A DNA stretch of 64,000 nt from contig NZ_JAHBOI010000001.1 in the NCBI RefSeq assembly GCF_018531425.1, forward strand, positions 496,001 through 560,000, given 5' to 3'. Both the position numbers and the translations under genes were made by a program. This DNA is from Paenarthrobacter sp. DKR-5 (GTDB lineage Bacteria; Actinomycetota; Actinomycetes; Actinomycetales; Micrococcaceae). A model generated the notes under the pieces. It had not been told where the DNA came from. It made no database searches and saw only the letters and a list, made by a program, of their open reading frames with translations. Positions within the stretch are counted from its first letter, which is position 1. Each line of letters starts with the position of its first letter. Shown here piece by piece: positions 17,934 through 27,064 of this stretch.

Positions 17934-18853
17934 TCGGAGTCATCACCGGCTTTTCCGTCATCTGGGCCGTCATCCTGGGCGGGTACGTCATCGGCCGTTA
18001 CAACCTGCTCGGCCACCATGCGCCCGTGGTGCTCAGCCGGCTCGTTTACTTCGTTGGCACGCCGGCGCTGATGCTGGTCAATCTGAGCCGGACCGACGTG
18101 CATGCAGTCTTCTCCTCCTCACTGGTTGTGGCGGCCGTCAGCGCAATCGCCTCTGCCGGGCTTTACCTGCTTATCGCCCGCGTGTTCTGGAGGCGCTCCG
18201 GGATCAGCGCCGTCGTCGGCTCCATGGGCGCCTCGCTGGTGAACGCCTCCAATTTGGGAATTCCGATCGCGGTCTACGTCCTAGGGAGTGCCTCGTTCGC
18301 TGCGCCCGTGCTGATTTTCCAGCTCGCCTTCTTCACCCCGTTGTTCTTTACCCTGATGGACGTTACGGCCAGCGGCCGGCCGGCTTCCTTGCGCGGCGTG
18401 GGGCGGCAGCTCGCGCGCAACCCGATCCTGATTGCCTCGCTGCTGGGCCTGACGCTCGCCATCACCGGCTGGCACCCGCCGGATCTCGTGCTGGAACCGT
18501 TCCAACTCCTGGGCGGCGTGGCGGTGCCCGGCGCCTTGCTCGCGTTCGGTGTGTCGATGTACGGCTCAAAGGTGCTTGAGGCCGGTGACTCCCGGCCCGA
18601 TGTGCTGCTGGCCGCGATCTCGAAGCTCGTCTTCCAGCCGCTCGCGGCCTTCCTCGCCGGCCACTACCTGCTCGGGCTGGAGGGTCACGCACTCTTCTCC
18701 GTCGTCGTCATGGCAGGCCTTCCGAGCGCTCAGAATGTGTTTGTCGCGGCGGCCCGGTTCGAAAGCGGCGTCGCGATGGCCAAGGACATCGTATTGATCA
18801 CCACGGTCGTCGCCATTCCGGCTCTGATGGGGGTCGCTGCGCTGCTCGCCTGA
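17930..18853 (+). CDS. AEC-family (auxin efflux carrier-like) transporter
   Basis: 307 aa, about 10 hydrophobic helices in two inverted halves. Family features include the N-terminal VIWAVILGGYVIGR, the mid-protein ASNLGIPIAVYVLG and the C-terminal GLPSAQNVFVAAARF (conserved Pro-Ser/Ala-Gln-Asn). AEC proteins move organic acids or similar anions across the membrane; substrate unknown. The ATG lacks its own ribosome-binding site and overlaps the stop of an upstream 11-codon ORF. Confidence 0.88.
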   Translation: MIGVITGFSVIWAVILGGYVIGRYNLLGHHAPVVLSRLVYFVGTPALMLVNLSRTDVHAVFSSSLVVAAVSAIASAGLYLLIARVFWRRSGISAVVGSMGASLVNASNLGIPIAVYVLGSASFAAPVLIFQLAFFTPLFFTLMDVTASGRPASLRGVGRQLARNPILIASLLGLTLAITGWHPPDLVLEPFQLLGGVAVPGALLAFGVSMYGSKVLEAGDSRPDVLLAAISKLVFQPLAAFLAGHYLLGLEGHALFSVVVMAGLPSAQNVFVAAARFESGVAMAKDIVLITTVVAIPALMGVAALLA

Positions 18854-18939
18854 GCAGCCCCCGACTTCCTGCGGCCGGACCTTTCTGCGCGCAGATTTTT
18901 CCTGCGGCCAGGCCGGGGCGCCGTGTGTACGCTAACGGC

Positions 18940-20532
18940 ATGGCGAACAACGCAACCAACGCCGCGGAGAAGCTCGCAGCGATCCAGCAGGGCTACACGT
19001 TCACGGGAGCCACGATCGAGCTCGGCGTCGCGGTGGTGGACGGCGAAGCGCACCCGGACGCCGGGGTCCGGCTGCCGTTGGCCATGATGAACCGGCACGG
19101 GCTCGTGGCCGGGGCGACCGGCACGGGCAAGACCGTCACCCTGCACATGATTGCCGAGCAGCTGTCCACCGCCGGCGTGCCGGTCTTCCTTGCCGATATC
19201 AAGGGGGACCTGACAGGGCTGGCCACGCCGGGGACCGCGAGCGAGAAGCTCATGGCGCGGGCGCAGAGCCTCGGCCAGGAGTGGTCCGCCATGAATTTCC
19301 CGGTGGAGTTCCTCTCCCTCGGCGGCGACGGCAACGGCGTCCCGGTCCGGGCCACGATCAGCTCCTTCGGCCCCATCCTGCTCTCGCGCATCCTGGAGTT
19401 GAACGAGACCCAGGAATCGAGCCTGCAGCTCATTTTCCACTTCGCCGACACCAAGGGCCTGGAGCTTTACGATCTCAAGGACCTGCGCGCGGTGATTAGC
19501 TACCTCACCTCGGAGCAGGGCAAGCCGGAACTGGAGGCGCTCGGCGGTCTTTCCAAGGCGACGGCGGGTGTGATCCTTCGGGAGCTCATCACCCTTGAGG
19601 CGCAGGGCATGGAGAAGTTCTTCGGCATGCCCGAGTTCGACTCCAGCGAGCTGATCCGCACGGCACCGGACGGCCGAGGCGTCATCTCCTGCCTGGAGCT
19701 TCCGACGCTGCAGGACAAGCCGCTGCTGTTCTCGACTTTCCTGATGTGGCTGCTCGCGGACCTGTTCCACGATCTGCCGGAGGTCGGCGACGCGGACAAG
19801 CCGAAACTGGTGTTCTTCCTGGATGAGGCCCATCTGCTGTTCAACGGCGCCTCAAAGGCGTTCCTCACGGCCATCACCCAGACCGTCCGGCTCATCCGCT
19901 CCAAGGGTGTGGGCATCTTCTTCGTGACGCAGACCCCCAAGGACGTGCCGGCCGATGTGCTTGCCCAGCTGGCCAACCGCGTCCAGCATGCCCTGCGCGC
20001 CTTCACCCCCGACGACGCCAAGGCCCTGAAGGCGACCGTGTCCACCTTCCCGGTGAGCGGATACGACCTCGAAGAGGTCCTGACCTCCATGGGCATCGGT
20101 GAAGCGGTTGTCACCGTGATGAACGAGAAAGGCGCTCCGACGCCGGTCGCCTGGACCCGGCTGCGGGCCCCGGAATCGCTGATGGGCCCCAGCGCCGAGG
20201 ACCTGGTGAAGGGGACCGCCGCCAACTCGGCCCTGCTGCCCAAGTACGGGACCGCCGTCGACCCGGTCTCGGCGTTCGAGAAGCTCGCGGCGCCGGCCGT
20301 GCCTCCCACCGGCCCGGCGGCCCCGCCGCCCCCGCCTGCTCCGCCACTTCCACCGGCGCCCGCACCCACCCAGGGACCCGTTGGCGGCGGCATGGCAGGC
20401 GAGATCGCGGACGTGCTCGGCGGCGCGGTGGGCGGAGGTCTGCGGAGCATGGCACGGTCCATGGGCACCCAGCTTGGACGCGAACTGCTGCGCGGAATGT
20501 TCGGCACCGCGCCGCGCCGCAGGAGGCGCTGA
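18940..20532 (+). CDS. HerA-like ATPase, DUF853 (YjgR) family
   Basis: About 530 aa. Walker A GATGTGKT (about residues 64-71), FLADIKGDLTGL, and Walker B LVFFLDEAHLLF, in the HerA/FtsK-like hexameric ATPase fold. The C-terminal 100 residues are a Pro/Ala linker followed by a short basic helix (RSMARSMGTQLGRELLRG), typical of DUF853. Cytoplasmic. The family's physiological role is not settled; the catalytic core implies NTP-driven work on DNA or another polymer. ATG 18940 chosen over GTG 18925 because conserved sequence starts at MANNATNAAEK. Confidence 0.88.
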   Translation: MANNATNAAEKLAAIQQGYTFTGATIELGVAVVDGEAHPDAGVRLPLAMMNRHGLVAGATGTGKTVTLHMIAEQLSTAGVPVFLADIKGDLTGLATPGTASEKLMARAQSLGQEWSAMNFPVEFLSLGGDGNGVPVRATISSFGPILLSRILELNETQESSLQLIFHFADTKGLELYDLKDLRAVISYLTSEQGKPELEALGGLSKATAGVILRELITLEAQGMEKFFGMPEFDSSELIRTAPDGRGVISCLELPTLQDKPLLFSTFLMWLLADLFHDLPEVGDADKPKLVFFLDEAHLLFNGASKAFLTAITQTVRLIRSKGVGIFFVTQTPKDVPADVLAQLANRVQHALRAFTPDDAKALKATVSTFPVSGYDLEEVLTSMGIGEAVVTVMNEKGAPTPVAWTRLRAPESLMGPSAEDLVKGTAANSALLPKYGTAVDPVSAFEKLAAPAVPPTGPAAPPPPPAPPLPPAPAPTQGPVGGGMAGEIADVLGGAVGGGLRSMARSMGTQLGRELLRGMFGTAPRRRRR

Positions 20533-20600
20533 CCCCCTCCCCCGGGCTCCCGTTGCTCGTCACGGGAAAGGGATTGCGGCTGCCAGCAGGTAACGTAGAT

Positions 20601-21590
20601 ATGGTGCAGACGAGCCCCGCCCTCATTAAGATCGCAGCCGCCTGGCTCCTCGGTCTGATGCTCGCCATCGCCGCCGCGGTCATCGCCATTGTGGTCATCA
20701 ACAACACCGTGGCCGGCCCGCAGCAGCCAGTCCGGGACTACCTCCAGGCGCTCAGGGACGGCGACGGATCCAAAGCCCTCGGCCTGCTCCACGCCAAGGT
20801 CCCCCGGGCCAACGCGGCCATGCTGGACGGATCCGCCCTGAAGAAGTCGGCGGAACGCATCAGCGACGTGAAACTGGGCAGCCCGCAGCAGCAGCCCGAC
20901 GGACAGTCCAAAGTCACGGTGTCGTACACCATCGACGGAAGCCAGCTCAGCTCCGACTTCTTCCTCCAGCGCACCGGCACCGACTGGCTCTTCTTCAGCC
21001 GCTGGTCCATGGTCCCGACCACGCTGCCCACCCTCAACGTCTCCGTGGTCAACGAGAGCCAGGCCTCGCTCAACGGCGTGCCGGTCAGCATGCCGTCCGG
21101 CAGCAACTCCTTCAGCGTCTTCTACCCGGGCGAATTCCAAGGCTCCTACGAGGGGACGTTCTTCAAAGCCGACCCCTCCCGCGCCACGGTGACGGGCCCG
21201 CAGTCCCCGTCCGAGCCCCTTGCCATCGCGACCAAGGCAACCCCGGCCCTCGTGCAGCAGGTCGACAGCCGGATCCATGAATTCCTGGACGGGTGCGCCA
21301 AGCAGCAGGTCCTCCAGCCGGCGGGCTGCCCGTTCTACTTCAGCACCAACAACCGCATCATCGCGCCGGTCCAGTGGAGCATCGCCCAGTACCCGAAAGT
21401 CACGATCGATCCCTACAACGGCAAGTGGGTCATCGCTCCGCTGGCCGGCAAAGCGCAGCTCTCCACCAAGCAGATGGACCTGTTCACCGGGGCTGTCTCA
21501 GATCTGAAGCCGCTGCAGAACTTCAACTTCACTGCCCGGCTCGACGTCAGCGGTTCGGCCATCACCGTCACGCCCGTCGTCGACTACTGA
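20601..21590 (+). CDS. Membrane-anchored protein of unknown function
   Basis: 329 aa. One N-terminal transmembrane helix (about residues 10-36, AAAWLLGLMLAIAAAVIAIV) leaves a large outward domain. The first outer segment (QQPVRDYLQALRDGDGSKAL) looks like an NTF2/DUF4878-type lipid or solute-binding fold; the rest is beta-rich (TVSYTIDGSQL, FTARLDVSGSAITV). A single Cys pair (CAKQQ...GCPF) could form a disulfide. No named family recognised. Convergent with the NHL-thioredoxin gene. Confidence 0.65.
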   Translation: MVQTSPALIKIAAAWLLGLMLAIAAAVIAIVVINNTVAGPQQPVRDYLQALRDGDGSKALGLLHAKVPRANAAMLDGSALKKSAERISDVKLGSPQQQPDGQSKVTVSYTIDGSQLSSDFFLQRTGTDWLFFSRWSMVPTTLPTLNVSVVNESQASLNGVPVSMPSGSNSFSVFYPGEFQGSYEGTFFKADPSRATVTGPQSPSEPLAIATKATPALVQQVDSRIHEFLDGCAKQQVLQPAGCPFYFSTNNRIIAPVQWSIAQYPKVTIDPYNGKWVIAPLAGKAQLSTKQMDLFTGAVSDLKPLQNFNFTARLDVSGSAITVTPVVDY

Positions 21591-21660
21591 TCGAAACGCG
21601 GTCACTCGCCTCCGAGGGGAAGGGGGGAAGTGACGGCACTTTGAAGGCACTCGCCGCCGG

Positions 21661-23580
21661 TTAGTCCATGCCGCGCAGGTCCAGCGTCAGGCTGGTCTCC
21701 CCCGTTGCGTCAAGGAGCACCGGAATGCCCCAGTCCTGCTGGTACAGGTGGCAGGCCGCGTGGTCCGGGATCTCGCCGTCGGCATCGGCAGGACCGTCGC
21801 AGGCTGCGGCCCGGGCGGTGATGTGCAGGACGCCCTCGGGGATGTCCTGCGAGAGCGTTAGGGTGCGCTGCAGGCCCGTAGAGGTCCCGCCGCCGTCCGT
21901 CAGCAGTTCCGGCGGCGTCGAGGAGATCTTCAGTTGGGTCGGGTCCCCCCAGCGGTCGTCAAGCTTCTGGCCGGTGGGCGCGGTGAACCGCACGGTCAGC
22001 TCGAACTGCCCTGCCGCCACGGCGGTCCGCGGGCGCTGGGTCTGCGCGGCGCCTTCGTCCACCTGCTGGGCTTCCTTCGGGATCGGAAGGCGCACCAGCT
22101 GGTGCCTGTTCGCTTCCACGACAATGAGCAGCGGCTCCGGGCCGCTGGCGTCCAGCAGCACGTCGGACGGTTCGGCCAGGCCGCGGGCCAGCGTCGAAAG
22201 GGTCCTGGTCGACGGGTCGTACCGGCGGACGGCGCCGTTGTAGGTGTCGGCCACGGCCACGGACCCGTCGGGCAGCACCGTCACACCAAGCGGGTGCTGC
22301 AGGCGGGCCTGGCCGGCAGCGCCGTCGCGGAAGCCGAAGTCGAACAGCCCGGTGCCGACCGCGGTCTCCACGGTGGCCCCATCCTCGCCGAAGCGCAGCA
22401 CGCGGACCGCGGACGTCTCCGAATCCGCCACCCAGATGTTGCCGTCGGCGTCCTCGGCAAGGCCGGATGACTGGGCGAACCAAGCCTCCGGGGCCGGGCC
22501 GTCGAGCAGGCCCTCCAGGGCGGTCCCGGCGATGATTTCCAAGGCCCTCGCCGCGGGGTCGTAGCTGAAGAGCTGGTGCACGCCGGCCATCGCGACGACG
22601 ACGGCGTTCGCCTTGCGGGACCAGACGACGTCCCACGGGGAGGACAGGGCCACTTCCAGGGGATTGTGGTGGCGGTGGACCTCGACTGCGGGTTTCTCAT
22701 CGAGCGGGGCGTCCGGGGAGGCAATGAGCCGCTGGACGCCGTTTCCGGCCACGGTCTGCACCTGGCCGGAGGAGAGCGAGACGGCGCGCAGGCGGTGGTT
22801 GACCGAATCGGCGACGATCACGTCGTACCCGAGCTGCCAGGTCAGCTCCGCGGGCAGCAGCACCAGACCCTGCGGCTCGTTGAACTGCGCAACCTCCGCC
22901 TGCCCGTCGCGGAAGCCCTTCGTGCCGGAACCGATCACCCGCTCCACCGTGGCCAGGTCCGGCCCAAGCTCCACGAGACGGTGGTGGCCGGTGTCGGAGA
23001 CGAGGAAGTTGCCGTTGGGCAATGCGAGGACCTTGCCGGGGAACCGCAGGTCTCCCGCCGTCGGCTCCGGGGCAACGTAGGGGCCGGACCCGCGGTGCAG
23101 CGTCCCTTTCGCGTCGTGTTCGGCGACCAATTCCTCCACGAGGGACTCCAGCCCGTTGGCATGGCCCTCACCGGAGAGGTGCGCCACGATGTACCCCTCG
23201 GGGTCGATCACCACGAGCGTGGGCCAGGCGCGGGCGGCATATGCCTGCCAGGTTGCCAGCTCGGGGTCATCCAGTACCGGGTGGGTGATTTCGTAGCGCT
23301 CGACGGCGGCCGCAAGGGCCACCGGGTCCGCTTCATGCTCAAACTTCGGCGAGTGCACGCCCACGGTGACGAGCACGTCCGAGTACTTCTGCTCAAGCGG
23401 CCGCAGCTCATCCAGGACGTGGAGGCAGTTGATGCAGCAGAAGGTCCAGAAGTCCAGCAGCACGATCTTGCCGCGCAGGTCCTCAAGGGAGACCGATTTT
23501 CCTCCCGTGTTCAGCCAGCCGCGGCCCACGAGCTCGGAGGCGCGCACACGGTAGTTGGTTCGAACGGTTTCCTGGGGCAC
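21661..23580 (-). CDS. Thioredoxin-like protein with NHL-repeat propeller
   Basis: 639 aa. Residues 1-160 form a TlpA/AhpC-type thioredoxin domain with the redox motif Cys49-Ile-Asn-Cys52 in DFWTFCCINC and a conserved cis-Pro in AWPTLVVIDPEG. Residues about 170-500 carry NHL repeats (LALPNGNFLVSDTGHHRLVE, DGSVAVADTYNGAVRRY). A C-terminal beta domain follows. No signal peptide, so probably cytosolic or membrane-associated. GTG start shares one base with the stop of the upstream CopD-CtaG gene (TAGTG), so translation is coupled; this points to a shared role in copper or oxidase biogenesis. Confidence 0.88.
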   Translation of the reverse strand: MPQETVRTNYRVRASELVGRGWLNTGGKSVSLEDLRGKIVLLDFWTFCCINCLHVLDELRPLEQKYSDVLVTVGVHSPKFEHEADPVALAAAVERYEITHPVLDDPELATWQAYAARAWPTLVVIDPEGYIVAHLSGEGHANGLESLVEELVAEHDAKGTLHRGSGPYVAPEPTAGDLRFPGKVLALPNGNFLVSDTGHHRLVELGPDLATVERVIGSGTKGFRDGQAEVAQFNEPQGLVLLPAELTWQLGYDVIVADSVNHRLRAVSLSSGQVQTVAGNGVQRLIASPDAPLDEKPAVEVHRHHNPLEVALSSPWDVVWSRKANAVVVAMAGVHQLFSYDPAARALEIIAGTALEGLLDGPAPEAWFAQSSGLAEDADGNIWVADSETSAVRVLRFGEDGATVETAVGTGLFDFGFRDGAAGQARLQHPLGVTVLPDGSVAVADTYNGAVRRYDPSTRTLSTLARGLAEPSDVLLDASGPEPLLIVVEANRHQLVRLPIPKEAQQVDEGAAQTQRPRTAVAAGQFELTVRFTAPTGQKLDDRWGDPTQLKISSTPPELLTDGGGTSTGLQRTLTLSQDIPEGVLHITARAAACDGPADADGEIPDHAACHLYQQDWGIPVLLDATGETSLTLDLRGMD

Positions 23581-25655
23581 TAGGGGCGCTCCTTCAGCTT
23601 CTCGTCGCGCTGGGCGAGTTGGGCAAACATATCGTTGTAAGCGGTCAGGTCGGCGTCGTTATTCCGGTCCGCTGCACGGTCCCGGCGCTTGGTTTCCCGT
23701 GCGTCGGAGCGGGACCAGGACACGGCGACCCCGATTGCGACCAGCACGGTGGGGATTTCGCCGATGCCCCAGGCAGCGGCGCCGCCGAGCTGTTGGTCCG
23801 CGAGGGCCGAGGGCCCCCAGGGTCGGCCGAGGTTTCCGAAGTACGAGGCCTCGAGAAGGGTGGTGGAGCCCATGATGGCGACGCCGAAGAAGGCGTGGAA
23901 CGCCATGGTGGCGAGCAGCAGCACCAGCCGCAGGGGGTACGGCGCCCGGCGCGGGACCGGGTCGATGCCGATCAGTGAGAGCACGAAGAGGTACCCGGTG
24001 ATCAGGAAGTGCAGGTTCATCAGCTCATGGCCTACGTGCTCGCGCATCGCGAAGCCGAAGGCGTCCGAGTAGTAGAACAGAATGATGCTGCCCGCGAAGT
24101 TCGCAGCGGCGAACAGCGGATGCGTGACGACGGCGGAGAACCGTGAGTGGACGATGACCAGGACCCACTCGCGCAGGCCGCGGGAACCGTCGCTGCGCGG
24201 AGTCAGGGCGCGCAGCGCCAAGGTGATCGGCGCACCGAGCACCAGGAAGATCGGGGCGACCATGGTCAAGGCCATGTGGTCCACCATGTGCGCGCTGAAC
24301 AGTATCCGGCCGTACACCGCCGGGGGCCCGGACGTGATGTAGGTGAGCGCCACGAGGCCCACCAGCCACGGCACGGTGCGCAGCCACGGCCAGCTGTCCC
24401 CGCGCCGTCGGACCTTGGCGACGCCGGCGAGGTAGCTGGCGGCGGCGAACACCGCGAAGGCGACCCACAGCCAGTCCAGCCGCCACTCGGTCCACCAGCG
24501 GCTGGCCGTCAGCTCCGGGGGCAGCGGGTAGCCGCTGAGCAGCACCGCCGGCGGGGTGTCCGGAGCGAACGTGGCCGGCTGCGGCGGCGCGGACCGGCTC
24601 AGCGCGACGGCGATGCCGCTGGTGGCCCCCATGACGGCAAGTTCGACGAGGATGAGCTGCCAGAGCACACGCGCGGCCGAGCCGTTCGAGCCGCCGAGCT
24701 GCGGGATCACCCACTGACGGTGCATGAACCCGACGGCGCCAAGCACCAGGGTGGCGACCGTCTTGGCCAGGACCAGCTGGCCGTAGGAGGTGTTGAACAG
24801 ATCGTCCCAGCTGGTGATCCGGATGGCGGCGTTGACGACCCCGGAGGCGAAGACCGTGAAGAACGCGGCGAGGGCGAGGCTCGAGAACCGCTGCACCACC
24901 GGCCGGGTGTGCTCGCCGAGGGTCCGGGACACCGCCGCGAGCGCGATGATGCCGCCCACCCAGAGCGCAACGCCGACCAGGTGCAAACCAAGCGAGTTGA
25001 TGGCACCCTCGTGGTCCGCGGCACTGGCCGAGTGCCCGATCAGGGCCATCGGCACCAGGCCCCCGACGGCCAGCAGCAGCGTCAGCCCGAGCCCGGTGAG
25101 GCTGCGGACACCGAAGACCAGGGTGGTGACGATGGCGGCGATGATCACGATGGAGAGCCAGGCCCGGCCGGTCGGCAGGTCCGTCATGTAGTACACCAGC
25201 TGGCCGGTGTACTCCTGGCCGCCGCTCAAGGGCTGGCCGGCAATGTCCGAGTAGGTCAGGACGAGCACTGCGATGGCCGAGACGGTCCAGACGGCGGCGG
25301 CTGCCGCGGCCAGCGAGAGCGCACGGGTGAACGCGGGGTGCTCGGGCCCGTCCTCGCGCCCGGCGCGTCCGCTGCGGGCGCCCCGGGCATTGCGCGGCAG
25401 GATCACAACCGCGAAGACGAGGGCGCCGATTACGCCGGCGACAGCGATGTTGTGCACGGCCTGGGCCACGGGAAGGCCCCAGCGCACCAGGGCGCCCGGG
25501 TCGGACACGGCGCGGGCGGCAGCCGCCCCCGAAAAGAGCAGTCCGCCAACGAGGCCAAGGACGAGTGCGGCGAGGCCAAGCAGCAGCCACGGGTTGGAGA
25601 TCCCGGGCCGGGAGCTGCGGGCAGGGAGTTTTCGGTCGGCTACTGCTGAGGGCAC
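23580..25655 (-). CDS. CopD-CtaG fusion membrane protein (copper / cytochrome oxidase assembly)
   Basis: About 691 aa, many transmembrane helices. The N-terminal half (to about residue 350) resembles CopD copper-resistance proteins (GLHLVGVALWVGGIIAL). The C-terminal half (about 390-640) resembles the caa3-oxidase assembly factor CtaG (FSAHMVDHMALTMVAPIFLV, GHELMNLHFLITGYLF), with conserved His residues in membrane helices that may bind copper. GTG 25655 is the likeliest start; sequence upstream of it looks non-coding. Coupled to the downstream NHL-thioredoxin gene. Confidence 0.88.
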   Translation of the reverse strand: MPSAVADRKLPARSSRPGISNPWLLLGLAALVLGLVGGLLFSGAAAARAVSDPGALVRWGLPVAQAVHNIAVAGVIGALVFAVVILPRNARGARSGRAGREDGPEHPAFTRALSLAAAAAAVWTVSAIAVLVLTYSDIAGQPLSGGQEYTGQLVYYMTDLPTGRAWLSIVIIAAIVTTLVFGVRSLTGLGLTLLLAVGGLVPMALIGHSASAADHEGAINSLGLHLVGVALWVGGIIALAAVSRTLGEHTRPVVQRFSSLALAAFFTVFASGVVNAAIRITSWDDLFNTSYGQLVLAKTVATLVLGAVGFMHRQWVIPQLGGSNGSAARVLWQLILVELAVMGATSGIAVALSRSAPPQPATFAPDTPPAVLLSGYPLPPELTASRWWTEWRLDWLWVAFAVFAAASYLAGVAKVRRRGDSWPWLRTVPWLVGLVALTYITSGPPAVYGRILFSAHMVDHMALTMVAPIFLVLGAPITLALRALTPRSDGSRGLREWVLVIVHSRFSAVVTHPLFAAANFAGSIILFYYSDAFGFAMREHVGHELMNLHFLITGYLFVLSLIGIDPVPRRAPYPLRLVLLLATMAFHAFFGVAIMGSTTLLEASYFGNLGRPWGPSALADQQLGGAAAWGIGEIPTVLVAIGVAVSWSRSDARETKRRDRAADRNNDADLTAYNDMFAQLAQRDEKLKERP

Positions 25656-25713
25656 CTCTCCATTGTCCGCCAGCGGCGCGCACGCACCCAATCGCCCCGG
25701 CCCGTTGGGCGGC

Positions 25714-25770
25714 CGAGCGGCCAGTTGCGGTGGCCTGCGCGCGCAGGAAGCCGCCGCGACTGGCCGCTCG
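25714..25770. repeat. Large intergenic inverted repeat
   Basis: 21-bp arms 25714-25734 and 25750-25770 that pair with only two G-T positions, around a 15-nt loop that itself contains the 12-bp palindrome CTGCGCGCGCAG. It lies between the CopD-CtaG start and the HU terminator, separate from the latter. Possible cruciform, REP-like element or attenuator. No second copy was seen in this window. Confidence 0.6.
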
Positions 25771-25791
25771 CGCTCCACCGCGGAGACGGCA

Positions 25792-25821
25792 AAGGGCGGT
25801 GACCATGCGGTCACCGCCCTT
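25792..25821 (-). terminator. Terminator of the HU gene
   Basis: Perfect 13-bp stem AAGGGCGGTGACC / GGTCACCGCCCTT with a 4-nt loop (ATGC), beginning 21 nt after the HU stop codon. A short T run follows on the minus strand. Confidence 0.85.
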
Positions 25822-25841
25822 CGAAGTTCGCGGAAGAAGAG

Positions 25842-26126
25842 TTACTTCTTGGCGACAGCAGCCTTCAGCTTGGAGCCGGCGGTCAGCTTGACGCTGTGGC
25901 CCGCGGCGATCTGAATGGTCTCACCCGTCTGCGGGTTGCGGCCGGTGCGTGCAGCGCGGTCGGTGCGCTCGACGGCAAGCCAACCCGGGATGGTGATCTT
26001 CTCACCCTTGGCGACGGACGTCTCGAAAACCTCGAACAGGGCGTCGAGCACACCGTTGACGGCAGCCTGGCTGTTGCCGGACTTCTCGGCGACGGAGGCG
26101 ACGAGTTCGCTGCGGTTGATAGCCAT
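25842..26126 (-). CDS. hup: HU-family nucleoid DNA-binding protein
   Basis: 94 aa, the standard length for the short HU form. Starts MAINRSELVASVAEKSGNS; the DNA-contacting arm is RTGRNPQTGETIQIAAGHSV, and the C-terminus ends in Lys-rich VKLTAGSKLKAAVAKK. It binds and bends DNA non-specifically and compacts the nucleoid. It lacks the long Ala/Lys tail of mycobacterial HupB. Strong AGGAGG ribosome-binding site 8 nt before the ATG; monocistronic with its own terminator. Confidence 0.95.
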   Translation of the reverse strand: MAINRSELVASVAEKSGNSQAAVNGVLDALFEVFETSVAKGEKITIPGWLAVERTDRAARTGRNPQTGETIQIAAGHSVKLTAGSKLKAAVAKK

Positions 26127-26298
26127 ATTTGTCCTCCTGGACTTTCAGGTTGGATGAGCCGGCACGCAAGCCGCGTACAGGCCACTGGTCGAAAACTTAC
26201 CAGCTTGGCACCCATAATCCGGCAAATTTGGCGGAATTTGGGGGTTTTTCCCGTGATTTCCCGCCCACGGGGCCCCAACCGAGCCCTGCCGGGAATGC

Positions 26299-26332
26299 AA
26301 AAGGGCGGCAACCGTATGGTTGCCGCCCTTTT
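26299..26332 (-). terminator. Terminator of the rpmB-rpmG-rpsN operon
   Basis: Perfect 15-bp stem AAAAGGGCGGCAACC / GGTTGCCGCCCTTTT with a GTAT loop, 19 nt after the rpsN stop. The T run is part of the stem. Stem sequence is related to the HU terminator (shared AAGGGCGG core). Confidence 0.9.
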
Positions 26333-26350
26333 GGAATCCGTTGCCGGGAT

Positions 26351-26656
26351 TTACCAGCTGGACTTGGTCACGCCGGGGAGTTCGCCGCGGTGGGCCATCT
26401 CACGGAAGCGGACACGGGAGATCCCGAACTTCTGGAAGGTGCCACGCGGGCGGCCATCGATCTGGTCGCGGTTGCGCAGGCGGACCGGAGAAGCGTTGCG
26501 GGGCAGCTTCTGCAGGCCCAGACGGGCAGCTTCGCGGGCCTCGTCGGTCGCGTTCTCGTCGACCAGGGTCTTCTTCAGCTCGGCGCGCTTCGCGGCGTAG
26601 CGCTCCACGATGACTTTACGCTGTTCGTTCTTAGCGATCATTGACTTCTTAGCCAT
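26351..26656 (-). CDS. rpsN: 30S ribosomal protein S14 (zinc-independent form)
   Basis: 101 aa, the long S14 form without the two CxxC zinc pairs found in the short form. [20 protein letters not shown] and the C-terminal [19 protein letters not shown] are diagnostic. Last gene of a three-gene ribosomal operon with L33 (4 bp upstream) and L28. This is the arrangement known for zinc-sparing paralogues in many actinobacteria, although no Zur box was recognised upstream. Confidence 0.97.
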   Translation of the reverse strand: MAKKSMIAKNEQRKVIVERYAAKRAELKKTLVDENATDEAREAARLGLQKLPRNASPVRLRNRDQIDGRPRGTFQKFGISRVRFREMAHRGELPGVTKSSW

Positions 26657-26660
26657 GTGC

Positions 26661-26828
26661 TTAGCGCTCCTCTCGGAATTCGACGTGCTTGCGGATCTTC
26701 GGGTCGTACTTCTTCAGGACCAGGCGGTCCGGGTCGTTACGACGGTTCTTGCGGGTGACGTAGGTGTACCCGGTGCCCGCGGTAGACTTCAGCTTGATGA
26801 TCGGACGGACGTCCTGCTGCTTTGCCAT
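26661..26828 (-). CDS. rpmG: 50S ribosomal protein L33 (cysteine-free form)
   Basis: 55 aa: [20 protein letters not shown] then [20 protein letters not shown] and a C-terminal [16 protein letters not shown]. It contains no cysteine, so it cannot carry the zinc ribbon of the C+ form. The ATG shares one base with the stop of rpmB (TAATG), giving translational coupling. Confidence 0.97.
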   Translation of the reverse strand: MAKQQDVRPIIKLKSTAGTGYTYVTRKNRRNDPDRLVLKKYDPKIRKHVEFREER

Positions 26829-27064
26829 TAGAGCTTCACCCCGCGTGCCAGGATCTGGGCGACGACGGCGTCAATTCCGCGCACGTCGATGGTCTTGATG
26901 CCGCGCGCGGAAACCGTCAGCGTGACATTGCGGCGCAGGGACGGAACCCAGTAGCGCTTCTTCTGGATGTTCGGATCGAACCGGCGCTTGTTGCGGCGGT
27001 GCGAGTGCGAAATGCTGTGTCCAAAGCCCGGCTCGGCTCCGGTCACCTGGCAGTGTGCTGCCAT
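26828..27064 (-). CDS. rpmB: 50S ribosomal protein L28
   Basis: 78 aa. N-terminal [20 protein letters not shown] and [19 protein letters not shown] are characteristic; only one Cys, so no zinc ribbon. First gene of the rpmB-rpmG-rpsN operon, with a good AGAGGAGAG ribosome-binding site. A likely promoter lies about 280 bp upstream, which leaves a long untranslated leader. Confidence 0.97.
   Translation of the reverse strand: MAAHCQVTGAEPGFGHSISHSHRRNKRRFDPNIQKKRYWVPSLRRNVTLTVSARGIKTIDVRGIDAVVAQILARGVKL

Noticed and set aside
24147-25649. 500-codon plus-strand ORF opposite the CopD-CtaG gene
   Set aside because: Antisense shadow caused by high GC; its translation is rich in Arg, Gly, Asp and His without any fold or motif, while the minus strand encodes a clear membrane protein.
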